Assembly (NCBI RefSeq): GCF_014646295.1
Contig: NZ_BMNE01000002.1
Span: forward strand, 1,241,440 to 1,305,439
Direction of reading: 5' to 3'
DNA from: Nocardia rhizosphaerihabitans
GTDB taxonomy: Bacteria > Actinomycetota > Actinomycetes > Mycobacteriales > Mycobacteriaceae
Length of the DNA: 64,000 nt
The notes beneath the pieces are model-generated. The model was not told the origin of the DNA. It was given only the letters and a program-made list of their open reading frames with translations, and searched no databases. Below are positions 17,306 to 26,044 of the stretch, piece after piece. Position numbers and translations under genes: made by a program. Position 1 is the first letter of the stretch. Each line of letters starts with the position of its first letter.

Positions 17306-17660
17306 TAGGGGTCACTGTGACCGGTGGTACGTCTGCGTAAAGATGAAACGTTCGGGCTCCGCATGTATTCTGCTGGTGGAAGGGTGTGCCCAGGTGGGTA
17401 CTCCAGGCGATCTGCATCGGCGAAGGCCTGCAGCGACTGCGAGGAGGTGGTGTTGCCATGCGCAGCGAACCCCCCAGTCGAAGGCCGCGCGGCGTCGCCC
17501 CTTCGTCCTCTCACTGATTTCCGGCCGATTCGATTCGGCTGTGCGTGACGGTCGTGGCGGTGGACGCCCGCGGTGTGCAACACCGTCTCCCGATCCACTC
17601 TCGTAGCATCCACGCGGCCTGGCCGCGGGCATGCGCGCTGTCGCGCCAGAGGACTGTTCC
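17306..17660 (+). promoter_or_regulatory. Long regulatory leader upstream of mgtE
   Basis: 355 bp with no conventional gene. From 5' to 3': a palindrome GGTCAC-T-GTGACC (17310-17322) just after the TetR stop; a -10-like TATTCT (17366-17371); a short reading frame with strong ribosome site at 17458-17517; then hairpins GCCGA/TCGGC (about 17523-17540), CGGTG/CACCG (about 17570-17585) and CGCGGC/GCCGCG (17613-17627) before mgtE. The layout, a translated leader followed by hairpins ahead of a Mg transporter, fits attenuation control. A weak likeness to the M-box core (CGTT...GGCTCC near 17350) was seen but is not convincing. Confidence 0.5.
17458..17517 (+). CDS. Putative proline/arginine-rich leader peptide of mgtE
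   Basis: A 19-residue reading frame, MRSEPPSRRPRGVAPSSSH, begins at ATG 17458 nine bases after a near-perfect AGGAGGT (17442-17448) and stops at TGA 17515. Four prolines (two adjacent) and four arginines make it reminiscent of MgtL, the Pro/Arg-rich leader peptide of enterobacterial mgtA, where slow translation at low Mg or proline changes downstream transcription. It lies about 140 bp before mgtE with hairpins between. Coding is unproven; the case rests on the ribosome site, composition and position. Confidence 0.5.
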   Translation: MRSEPPSRRPRGVAPSSSH

Positions 17661-19121
17661 ATGTCGCAGATCGATCTCATCGAAGCACGTCACGTAGCCA
17701 CCGATACCGTTGTGCCGGAAGCGGATTCGCCGCGCGCCGACCAGCAGTCCAGCGTCGCCGAGGACCACTCGGTGACCGAGGCGCTGGAGATCCTGTCGGA
17801 ATCGGTGCGCCACCTCGTCGAGACCCACCGGGTCGACGGGGCGATGGACTGGCTCGACAGCCGCCCGCCGCACGTCATCGCCGACGCCCTGGCCCGGATG
17901 GACGCCGTGCAGGCGGGCGTGGTGTTCCGGCTGCTCGACAAGGACCGCGCGATCACCGTGTTCGAGGAACTCGAGCCGGTCGACCAGCAGCAGATCCTGC
18001 AGGGCCTGCGGGAGAAGAGCTTCCGCGATCTGGTCGAGGCGATGGACCCCGACGACCGCGCCCGGATGCTGCACGAGGCCCCCGCCAAGGTGGCCAAGAA
18101 GGTGCTGGCCGGGCTGAGCCCGCGCGAGCGCCGGATGACCGCCGCGCTGCTGGGCTACCCGGAGGGCTCGGTCGGTCTGTACATGACGCCGGAAGTTGTT
18201 GCGCTGCCGGACAATCTGACCGTCGCCCAGGCGCTGGCCTGGGTGCGAGCCAAGGGCGGCAATGCCGAGACGGTGTACACGCTGCCCGTCGTCGACCGCG
18301 GTCGCAGACTCACCGGCATCGTCGAACTGCGTGAGCTGGTGCTGCACGCGCCGGAGGCGATGGTGTCCGAACTCGTCGTCACCGAACCGGCTTTCGTGCG
18401 CGCCACCGACTCCGCGGAGAAGGCCGCGCGCCTGATGAGCTCCACCAACGACATCAACCTGGTCGTCGTCGACAGCGAGGACCGGGTCGTCGGGCTGCTC
18501 ACCATCGACGACGCGATGGAGGTCCTGGAGGCCGCCGACAGTGAGGACGTCGCCAAGCAGGCCGGTTCGGCGCCGTGGGAGGGCCACTACATGGCCGCCA
18601 AGGTGTTCCAGCTGGCGCGCTACCGGGCGCTGTGGCTGATGCTGCTGCTGTTCGCCGCCACGTTGACCGTCAGTGTCACCGACGTGTTCTCGACGACCCT
18701 CGAGCAGGCGGCGAGCCTGGCGCTGTTCATCCCGCTGCTGATCGGCGCGGGCGGCAACGCGGGCGCGCAGGCCGCGACCGCGTGTGTGCGTGCGCTGGCC
18801 GTCGGCGAGGTGCGCGTCTCGGACCTGTTCAAGGTGATCTGGCGCGAATGCCGGGTCGGCCTGGTGCTGGGCAGCATGTTGGCCGCGGCCGGTCTGCTGA
18901 TCGGCACACTGTTCGTCGGCCCGAAGATCGCGATCGTCGTGGCCATCACCCTGGTGATCATCTGCGGGTGGGCGGCGACCATCGGCGGCACGATGCCGTT
19001 GCTGGCCAAGAAGTTCCGGATCGACCCCGCGGTCGTGTCGGCGCCGATGGTGACCACCCTCGTCGACGCGACCGGCCTGATCATCTACTTCACCACCGCC
19101 AAGCTGGTGCTGGGGATCTGA
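17661..19121 (+). CDS. mgtE: Magnesium transporter MgtE
   Basis: Mg2+ channel/transporter, 486 residues. Residues about 30-150 form the MgtE N domain of helical repeats (ALEILSESVRHL, DALARMDAVQAGVVFRLLD), residues about 165-290 carry two CBS domains (YMTPEVVALPDNLTVAQAL; VVDSEDRVVGLLTIDDAMEVL), and five membrane helices follow from about 320 (LWLMLLLFAATLTVSV; IPLLIGAGGNAGAQAATACVRALAVGE). N and CBS domains gate the pore by Mg binding. The ATG at 17661 with AGAGGA upstream is preferred over a GTG-type start 30 bp earlier. It ends 2 bp from the convergent lipoprotein gene. Confidence 0.94.
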   Translation: MSQIDLIEARHVATDTVVPEADSPRADQQSSVAEDHSVTEALEILSESVRHLVETHRVDGAMDWLDSRPPHVIADALARMDAVQAGVVFRLLDKDRAITVFEELEPVDQQQILQGLREKSFRDLVEAMDPDDRARMLHEAPAKVAKKVLAGLSPRERRMTAALLGYPEGSVGLYMTPEVVALPDNLTVAQALAWVRAKGGNAETVYTLPVVDRGRRLTGIVELRELVLHAPEAMVSELVVTEPAFVRATDSAEKAARLMSSTNDINLVVVDSEDRVVGLLTIDDAMEVLEAADSEDVAKQAGSAPWEGHYMAAKVFQLARYRALWLMLLLFAATLTVSVTDVFSTTLEQAASLALFIPLLIGAGGNAGAQAATACVRALAVGEVRVSDLFKVIWRECRVGLVLGSMLAAAGLLIGTLFVGPKIAIVVAITLVIICGWAATIGGTMPLLAKKFRIDPAVVSAPMVTTLVDATGLIIYFTTAKLVLGI

Positions 19122-19123
19122 GC

Positions 19124-20101
19124 TCAGCGTTGCGGGAACAGGGTGAGCACCTTGGCCATCACGTCCTTGGCGACGTCGTCGGTGGCCGCGACCACCTCGA
19201 CGATCGGGATGCGTCTGCCGAACGCGGTGGACTCGGCCGGTAGTTCCGGGCCGACGGCGGCGGTGTAGATCGGGATGGAGCGGTCGTAGACCGAGACCGA
19301 GCGGTGCACCGTCCGGCCGTCGATGTGGTCTTCGGTGCTGTTGGCGGCCAGGTATTCGGGGACGCGGTACTCGTAGCCGACGGTGATCTTCTCACCGCGG
19401 TAGCTGAACAGGCACTGGGTGAGTCGCTTCTCGTCGGAGGGGACGGCGCCGGCGAGCTTGCCGCGGACCGTGCACGGGTCGGCGCCGAGCAGCACGGTCG
19501 GCACGGTGTCGGGGGAGGTGCCCTGGGGTGGCGACTGCCGCCAGCGTTCGATCATGCCGGGGATCAGTTCGTCGGCGACGGTGCACGGGTTCCTGCCGGG
19601 CGTGGACAGGCCGAGGTAGAACGTGGCGCCCGCCGGGAAGTGGGCGGTCGCGCCGCAGGCGCGTGGCTCGCCCGCATCGCGGTCGGGGACTAGACGGACG
19701 GTCACGTCGCCGAGCTGTTTCGTCACGCCCCTGCCGCCCGGGGTGAGCCCGGTCAGCAGGGTGGCGTGCCAGGTCAGCGTCGTACTCTGGCCCGGTGTGG
19801 CGCTGCCCAGAATCGCCCGGCACGAATCCAGTCCGACGGTGACACTCTTGATGTCGCCGAGGTGTCCCATCGCCTCGCGCGGCAGTACCGCGCACACATC
19901 GACCTGGCGCGTCGCCTGGGCCACCTCGTCGCGTTGCTGCGGGTTCTGCGGAACCTTCGACCAGAACTCCGGTGGCTGGGCCGGGATCAACGGTGCGGGC
20001 GGTGGTGGCAGCGTTCCGTAATCGGGAGCCTTGTCCGCATCGTCACCGCACCCCGCGCAGACAAGCAACGTGACAGCGGCCAGCACCATTCTGCGATACA
20101 T
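19124..20101 (-). CDS. DUF3558 lipoprotein
   Basis: 325 residues with a short signal peptide ending in CAGC (lipid-anchor Cys18), then a Pro-rich linker (YGTLPPPPAPLIPAQPP) and a DUF3558 domain: VDVCAVLPREAMGHLG with the family's paired cysteines, and repeated GADPC and TVLLGADPCTV elements. DUF3558 proteins are exported lipoproteins of mycobacteria and nocardiae with no settled function. A second, diverged paralogue follows on the same strand, suggesting a local duplication. Confidence 0.82.
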   Translation of the reverse strand: MYRRMVLAAVTLLVCAGCGDDADKAPDYGTLPPPPAPLIPAQPPEFWSKVPQNPQQRDEVAQATRQVDVCAVLPREAMGHLGDIKSVTVGLDSCRAILGSATPGQSTTLTWHATLLTGLTPGGRGVTKQLGDVTVRLVPDRDAGEPRACGATAHFPAGATFYLGLSTPGRNPCTVADELIPGMIERWRQSPPQGTSPDTVPTVLLGADPCTVRGKLAGAVPSDEKRLTQCLFSYRGEKITVGYEYRVPEYLAANSTEDHIDGRTVHRSVSVYDRSIPIYTAAVGPELPAESTAFGRRIPIVEVVAATDDVAKDVMAKVLTLFPQR

Positions 20102-20228
20102 CGGCTCCCCTGTCCTCGGCGGACCCGGGCCGGACCCGCACCCGATTCACCGAGTCTGCCCGCGCGGGCAATCCGGCCGCAAACATCCCGGACGGGTCGT
20201 TCCCAGAACGTTGTCACCGCTGCGGGCC

Positions 20229-21179
20229 TCAGTTCAGCAGGGGCAGCGTTTCGCGCATGATCTTCTCGGCGACGGCGGAATCGGCCGTGACCGAGACGGT
20301 CGGCACCCGAGGGCCGAGCAGGGCATCGGTCGCGCCCGCGGCCAGCGGCGGGCCGACGACGGCGGACAGCGACGCGAGGCCTGGCTGCGCGCCCGCCGTA
20401 TCGAATCGGTACACCTGTCTGGCGCCGACCGTGAACGCGGGCAGATCGTCGAGGATCGTGCGTTCCTCGTTGTAGTCGTAGGTGATGATCGCGTCGCGGC
20501 CGTCCACGGTCAGTTTGCAGGTGGCGACCCGCTGATCGGCCACCGGCACCCGCACGCCGAGGAAGGGGGCGACAGCGCACGGGTCGGCCCCGGTGACCAC
20601 CGTCCGATCCGAGTCGGGCGAGCTGCCCTGAGCCGGTTCCTTCCGCCACTCCACCAACGCGATCCGCAGCAGCGCCTCGGTCGTGGCACACGCGTCCTGC
20701 GGCGCTCGCACGCTCATCGACAGATCGGCGCCGGACACGAACCGCGCCCACGCCTGGCAGCTCCCACGCACCTGCGGATCGTCGGACTGCGCCGGTTCGT
20801 CGTCGAACAGCACCCGCACATCACCCATGGCCTGTTCGGTCACCGGCGCGTCCATCGTCGGCTCGCCGGAGAACATCACCCCGGCACTCCAGGTCGCGTC
20901 GATCCCGGTCAGATGCCCGTCCACGGCGATATTGACCCGGCACTGATCCGGCCCGACATTGTCCACAGTCCGCACCTCCCCCAATCCACCGAGCGCCGCC
21001 CGCGGCAGCAACGCACACACATCGATCGCCCGCACCTTCCGCAGCACGGTCAGCTTCTCCTGGTCGGAAACCGCTGCGGTGGACCAGAACCCGCCGGTCG
21101 GCATAGAGTCGGCGGCTTCCTCGCGCTGGCATGCGACCACGATCATCGCCGCCGTGATGAGCAGAATGAGTCGACGCAC
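20229..21179 (-). CDS. DUF3558 lipoprotein (paralogue)
   Basis: 316 residues from a GTG at 21179, which places a signal peptide (RRLILLITAAMIVVAC, lipobox VVAC) at the N-terminus; an in-frame extension upstream crosses the nrdF promoter and is rejected. The DUF3558 core repeats the layout of its neighbour: AIDVCALLPRAALGGLGEV, TGADPCAVAPFLGV and a C-terminal VPTVSVTADSAVAEKIM like the neighbour's IPIVEVVAATDDVAKDVM. It is separated by 127 bp from the other copy and lies divergent to nrdF. Confidence 0.82.
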   Translation of the reverse strand: MRRLILLITAAMIVVACQREEAADSMPTGGFWSTAAVSDQEKLTVLRKVRAIDVCALLPRAALGGLGEVRTVDNVGPDQCRVNIAVDGHLTGIDATWSAGVMFSGEPTMDAPVTEQAMGDVRVLFDDEPAQSDDPQVRGSCQAWARFVSGADLSMSVRAPQDACATTEALLRIALVEWRKEPAQGSSPDSDRTVVTGADPCAVAPFLGVRVPVADQRVATCKLTVDGRDAIITYDYNEERTILDDLPAFTVGARQVYRFDTAGAQPGLASLSAVVGPPLAAGATDALLGPRVPTVSVTADSAVAEKIMRETLPLLN

Positions 21180-21280
21180 GAGCCGCAGTTTGCCGGGTAC
21201 CCGGTGTGAATGCAAAGCGCGGGAGTGGCCGGATTCACCCGGTGACGGGTCCCCGCACGGATGTGGCGAATCACTGGTGA

Positions 21281-22444
<1,164 letters not shown>

Positions 22445-22457
22445 CCGAACCAGGTCC

Positions 22458-22501
22458 ATGACGACGGCGGCGCACCTGCTCGGGTGCGCCGCCGTCGTCA
22501 T
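22458..22501. terminator. Strong bidirectional terminator between nrdF and araC-type gene
   Basis: A perfect 19-bp stem: the left arm begins ATGACGACGG (22458-22476), the right arm is its reverse complement (22483-22501), with a 6-base loop. It serves nrdF and overlaps the stop codon of the convergent AraC-family gene. Confidence 0.85.
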
Positions 22502-23454
22502 TGTGCGCGCTTGCGCCAGCGCAGGGGTGGCATGCCGTAGCGGCGGTGGAAGGCGCGGTTGAAGGCGGCCTCGGAGTGATAGCCGACGGCGCCGGCGATG
22601 CGGCCCACCGGTTCGTCGGTCGAGCCGAGCAGATGGGCGGCGTGCTCGAGGCGTCGGTCGGTGACGTAGGCGCCGGGGGACTGGCCGAGCAGCCGGGTGA
22701 ATCGTTCGGTGAAGGTGGAGCGGGACAGCCTGGCCAGTGCCGCGAGTTCGGCAACCTGCCACTGGCGGTCGGGGTTGTTGTGGATCGTGGTGAGGACCGG
22801 GCCGAAGGCGGGGTCAAGGGCCGCGGTGAGCCAGCCGGGGGCGGCGTCGTCGGCGGACCAGGCGCGCAGTGCGTGGATGAACAGCAGGTCCAGGATGCGC
22901 GAGATCATCACGCCCGCACCGGGTCTGGCGTCGGTGATCTCGACGACGAGCAGGTGCAGGCTCAAGGTCAGCCAGTCGCGCTCGGCGCTCGCCCGGATCA
23001 GCACCGCGGCGGGGAGTACCGACAGCAACGGATCGGCGATCGTTTCCTCGACTCCGAAGGTGCCGGTGACCCAGCGCGGCGTCGCCGGATCGGTCAGTTC
23101 GTCCACGCGGCGGTAACTGTCCGCCGCGGTGAGCTCGCGCTCGGCGGGAGCGGGCGATCCGGCGCTGATCACGTGGCGGTCGCCGCGGGCGAGCAGGGCC
23201 ATATCGCCCTCGTGCAGGGTGAACGACTGCCCGTCGACGTGCAGTTCGAGGTCGCCTCGCTCGGCGATGTGCAGCAGCCGGATGCCACCCGGAATCGCGA
23301 TCGCGAACGGGGCCGAGGGCGCGCAACGGACGAGCCGATCGCCGCGCAGCCGGACGGTATGCAGGATGTCCGACAGGGCGTCCAGCTCGGTTTCGGGGGC
23401 GAGGGGACTGCCGATGGCCGGTTGATCGGCAAAATTTCCCGGCCCAACAGTCAT
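22498..23454 (-). CDS. AraC-family regulator with cupin sensor domain
   Basis: 318 residues. An N-terminal AraC-binding cupin (LSDILHTVRLRGDRLVRC, GGIRLLHIAERGDLELHVDG, LHEGDMALLARGDRHVI) is followed by two helix-turn-helices at the C-terminus (WQVAELAALARLSRSTFTERFTRLLGQSPGAY; GRIAGAVGYHSEAAFNRAFHRRYGMPPLRWR). The ATG at 23454 with GAGG upstream is preferred to a TTG at 23475. It is divergent, 82 bp, from an alpha/beta hydrolase; regulators of this subfamily usually control the adjacent enzyme. A weak ATCCA/TGGAT repeat lies at 23470-23486. Confidence 0.9.
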   Translation of the reverse strand: MTVGPGNFADQPAIGSPLAPETELDALSDILHTVRLRGDRLVRCAPSAPFAIAIPGGIRLLHIAERGDLELHVDGQSFTLHEGDMALLARGDRHVISAGSPAPAERELTAADSYRRVDELTDPATPRWVTGTFGVEETIADPLLSVLPAAVLIRASAERDWLTLSLHLLVVEITDARPGAGVMISRILDLLFIHALRAWSADDAAPGWLTAALDPAFGPVLTTIHNNPDRQWQVAELAALARLSRSTFTERFTRLLGQSPGAYVTDRRLEHAAHLLGSTDEPVGRIAGAVGYHSEAAFNRAFHRRYGMPPLRWRKRAQ

Positions 23455-23536
23455 AGTAATTGCCTCATCATCCAAATATCGTGGATCTTGCTCGTCGCGT
23501 CAATCGGCGCGAACCCGACCGAGAGAGAGGAATGAC

Positions 23537-24226
23537 ATGGCTGCCAAGCCGACAATCGTTCTGGTTCATGGTTTCTGGGGTGGTGCCGCGCATTGGGCCA
23601 AGGTGATCGTGGAGTTGAACCGGCGGGGCTATTCGGCACAGCACGCGGTGGAGAACCCACTCACGTCGCTGGCCGAGGATGCCGAGCGGACCAGAAAGAT
23701 GGTGGCCCAGGTCGACGGCCCGGTCCTGCTGGTCGGGCACTCCTACGGTGGTGCGGTGATCACCGAGGCCGGTGACCAGCCCAATGTGGCGGGCCTGGTC
23801 TACATCGCTGCCTTCGCGCCTGATGCGGGGGAGAGCCCCGGTGCGATCAGCCAGGAACAGCCGCCCGCCGCGTTCGCCAATATCGCGCCGGATTCGGACG
23901 GCTACCTGTGGATCGCGCAGGACAAGTTCCGCGAAAGCTTCTGTCAGGACCTGACTTCCGACGAGGCGCTGGTGATGGCGGTGACCCAGAAGGCACCGCT
24001 CGCCTCGACTTTCGGTGACACGGTGACCGCGCCCGCGTGGAAGGTGAAGCCGAGCTGGTACCAGGTGTCCACGGAAGACCGGATGATCCACCCGGACAAC
24101 GAGCGCCGGATGGCCGCGCGGATGAACCCGCGCAAGACCATCGAACTCGCCGCGAGCCACGCGTCGCTGGCCTCGCAGCCGGGTCCGGTGGCTGATCTGA
24201 TCGAGACGGCGGCGCGGGACATCTGA
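23537..24226 (+). CDS. Alpha/beta hydrolase (EstC-like)
   Basis: 229-residue alpha/beta hydrolase. The oxyanion HGFWGG is at residues 11-16, the nucleophile elbow GHSYGG has Ser69, and the acid and His are in the TEDRMIHPDNE and ASHASL segments. It resembles small esterases close to plant hydroxynitrile lyase and salicylate esterase folds; the substrate is unknown. AGAGAGAGGA precedes the ATG. Likely controlled by the divergent AraC-type gene. Confidence 0.88.
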   Translation: MAAKPTIVLVHGFWGGAAHWAKVIVELNRRGYSAQHAVENPLTSLAEDAERTRKMVAQVDGPVLLVGHSYGGAVITEAGDQPNVAGLVYIAAFAPDAGESPGAISQEQPPAAFANIAPDSDGYLWIAQDKFRESFCQDLTSDEALVMAVTQKAPLASTFGDTVTAPAWKVKPSWYQVSTEDRMIHPDNERRMAARMNPRKTIELAASHASLASQPGPVADLIETAARDI

Positions 24227-24322
24227 CGCAGACCGGTGACGGCGGCGGAGCTGTCCGCCGCCGTCGCGCTGCCCGCGCCGATTGGGCCCAAGTCGTCCGC
24301 CGCGGTCCGTAGCGTCGTCGGC

Positions 24323-25480
24323 ATGAGTAGCGAGATCGTCCCGTTCCACATCGACATCGCCCAGTCCGACCTGGATGACCTGCACCGCAGGCTGGCCGAC
24401 GCGCGCTGGCCCGACCAGCAGCCGGGCGCGGAGTGGAGTCGCGGCGTACCGGTGGAGTATCTGCGGGAACTGGCCGAGTATTGGCGCACCTCCTACGACT
24501 GGCGGGCGGCCGAGGCGGAGCTGAACAAGTATCCGCAGTTCGTCACCGAAATCGACGGGCAGCGCATCCATTTCCTGCATGTGCGGTCCGCGCAGCCGGA
24601 CGCGACGCCGTTGCTCCTCACCCACGGCTGGCCGGGGTCGATCGTCGAATTCCTCGACGTGATCGGCCCGCTCACCGATCCCGGCGCCCACGGCGGCGAC
24701 CCTGCCGACGCCTTCCACCTGGTGATTCCCTCGCTGCCCGGATACGGATTCTCCGGTCCGGTGACCGAACCCGGCTGGAACGCGACCAGGATCGCCGCGG
24801 CGTGGGTCGAGTTGATGAGCAGGCTCGGCTACGAACGGTACGGGGCGCAGGGTGGTGACTGGGGTGCGTTCATCACCCCGGAGGTCGGTCGGGCCGGTGG
24901 CGACCGGGTGATCGGCATCCACGTCAATGCCGCGACCTTCGGGTTCATCCCGTTCGGACCGGTCTCCGATGCGGAGAAGGCGACGATGACCGAGGCCGAG
25001 CTGGCCCGGCTCGACCGGCTCGCGTTGTTCAAGAGCGAGGGCAGCGGCTACTTCCGGATCCAGTCGACCCGTCCGCAGACGCTGGCCTACGGCCTGCACG
25101 ACTCACCGATCGGCCAGCTCGCCTGGATCGTCGAGAAGTTCAAGGAGTGGACGTTCCCCGCCGACGGCCTCCCCGACGCGGCGGTGGACCGTGATCGCCT
25201 GCTCACCGATGTGATGCTCTACTGGCTGACCGGCACCGCGGGTTCCTCGGCCGCCCTCTACTACGAGGCCACACACACCCGTTCCTGGCCGACCGCGCCG
25301 CTGACGACGCCGACCGGTGTCGCGGTCTTCGCCGAGGATGTCGCGATCCGCCGCTACGCCGAGGGCAATGCCGACATCGTGCACTGGTCGGAGTTCGACC
25401 GTGGCGGGCATTTCGCGGCGATGGAGGCGCCCGACCTGCTGGTCGGGGATATCCGCGCGTTCTTCCGGGGTCTGCGCTGA
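24323..25480 (+). CDS. Epoxide hydrolase (EPHN family)
   Basis: 385 residues. The N-terminal EPHN lid ([24 protein letters not shown]...[14 protein letters not shown]) precedes an alpha/beta hydrolase core with the HGWPGS oxyanion hole, nucleophile Asp in [10 protein letters not shown], and catalytic His in [12 protein letters not shown]. It opens epoxides to diols; microsomal-type family. The ATG at 24323 is chosen for the standard N-terminus; a start at 24236 would add a low-quality leader. 97 bp after the hydrolase gene, same strand, possibly co-transcribed. Confidence 0.92.
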   Translation: MSSEIVPFHIDIAQSDLDDLHRRLADARWPDQQPGAEWSRGVPVEYLRELAEYWRTSYDWRAAEAELNKYPQFVTEIDGQRIHFLHVRSAQPDATPLLLTHGWPGSIVEFLDVIGPLTDPGAHGGDPADAFHLVIPSLPGYGFSGPVTEPGWNATRIAAAWVELMSRLGYERYGAQGGDWGAFITPEVGRAGGDRVIGIHVNAATFGFIPFGPVSDAEKATMTEAELARLDRLALFKSEGSGYFRIQSTRPQTLAYGLHDSPIGQLAWIVEKFKEWTFPADGLPDAAVDRDRLLTDVMLYWLTGTAGSSAALYYEATHTRSWPTAPLTTPTGVAVFAEDVAIRRYAEGNADIVHWSEFDRGGHFAAMEAPDLLVGDIRAFFRGLR

Positions 25481-25481
25481 C

Positions 25482-25889
25482 TCAGCGGTCCCACGGTGCC
25501 CGCAGGTCCGGGTCGTCGAAGGCTTTCGCCGCGTCCAGGTAGAGCTCGGAGATCCGGTGCTTCACCCGGTCGCGGTCTTTGTCGGGGATGTCGGCCTGAT
25601 CCAGACGCGCCGCGGCATTGGCGACCGCGCGGAAGACGCGGGTCGGTTGTCCGTCGATGATGTCGGCGACCGGGAACTTGTAGTCGGCCTCGGTCGCCGG
25701 GTTCCCGCCGGGTTGCCGGTACAGATAGATGCCGGCCAGCTTGAGCGGATCGCCCTTGGCCCATTCGAGCGCGTCGTGCTCGGCGCGGTGACCGGTCCAT
25801 TCGTGGTCGCGCGGGGCCCACGGGAGATCCAGATCGGCGGCGTTGTCGGAGGCGGGCGGGACTCGCTCGCCCTCGGAATGCTGAGCCAT
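25482..25889 (-). CDS. Small hypothetical protein, phage capsid-protease-tail-like
   Basis: 134 residues from an ATG with GAGGAGG upstream. The first 35 residues are hydrophilic (PPASDNAADLDLPWAPRDHEW); the rest has EWAKGDPLKLAGIYLY, ATEADYKFPVADIIDGQ, VFRAVANAAARLDQADIPDKDR and VKHRISELYLDAAKAF. The pattern of a KFP/KLP block followed by an alanine-rich AAARL helix resembles tails of phage prohead proteases or ChaB-like domains, but this is recollection, not a match. It converges with the epoxide hydrolase gene and is divergent from the NRPS. Confidence 0.55.
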   Translation of the reverse strand: MAQHSEGERVPPASDNAADLDLPWAPRDHEWTGHRAEHDALEWAKGDPLKLAGIYLYRQPGGNPATEADYKFPVADIIDGQPTRVFRAVANAAARLDQADIPDKDRDRVKHRISELYLDAAKAFDDPDLRAPWDR

Positions 25890-26044
25890 GTTTCCTCCTC
25901 GTACAGCGGCGACGGAGCAACGGCACCGGGACGGCGCGACGTCATGGATCACTGCCCGCCATGATAGCAATCGCGCCGCTACCTGCGGTTTGCCCATGGA
26001 AGTCGGGGTTTTCCGATCTGCGTGGTTGCGGATCTAATCGGAGG

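Noticed and set aside
17340..17480. M-box Mg riboswitch in the mgtE leader
   Set aside because: Only scattered likeness to the conserved core (CGTT, GGCTCC); the full pattern could not be followed by eye. Needs a covariance search.
17343..17606. 87-residue frame in the mgtE leader
   Set aside because: Arginine-rich low-complexity translation without a ribosome site; the shorter 19-codon frame at 17458 in another frame has the strong site.
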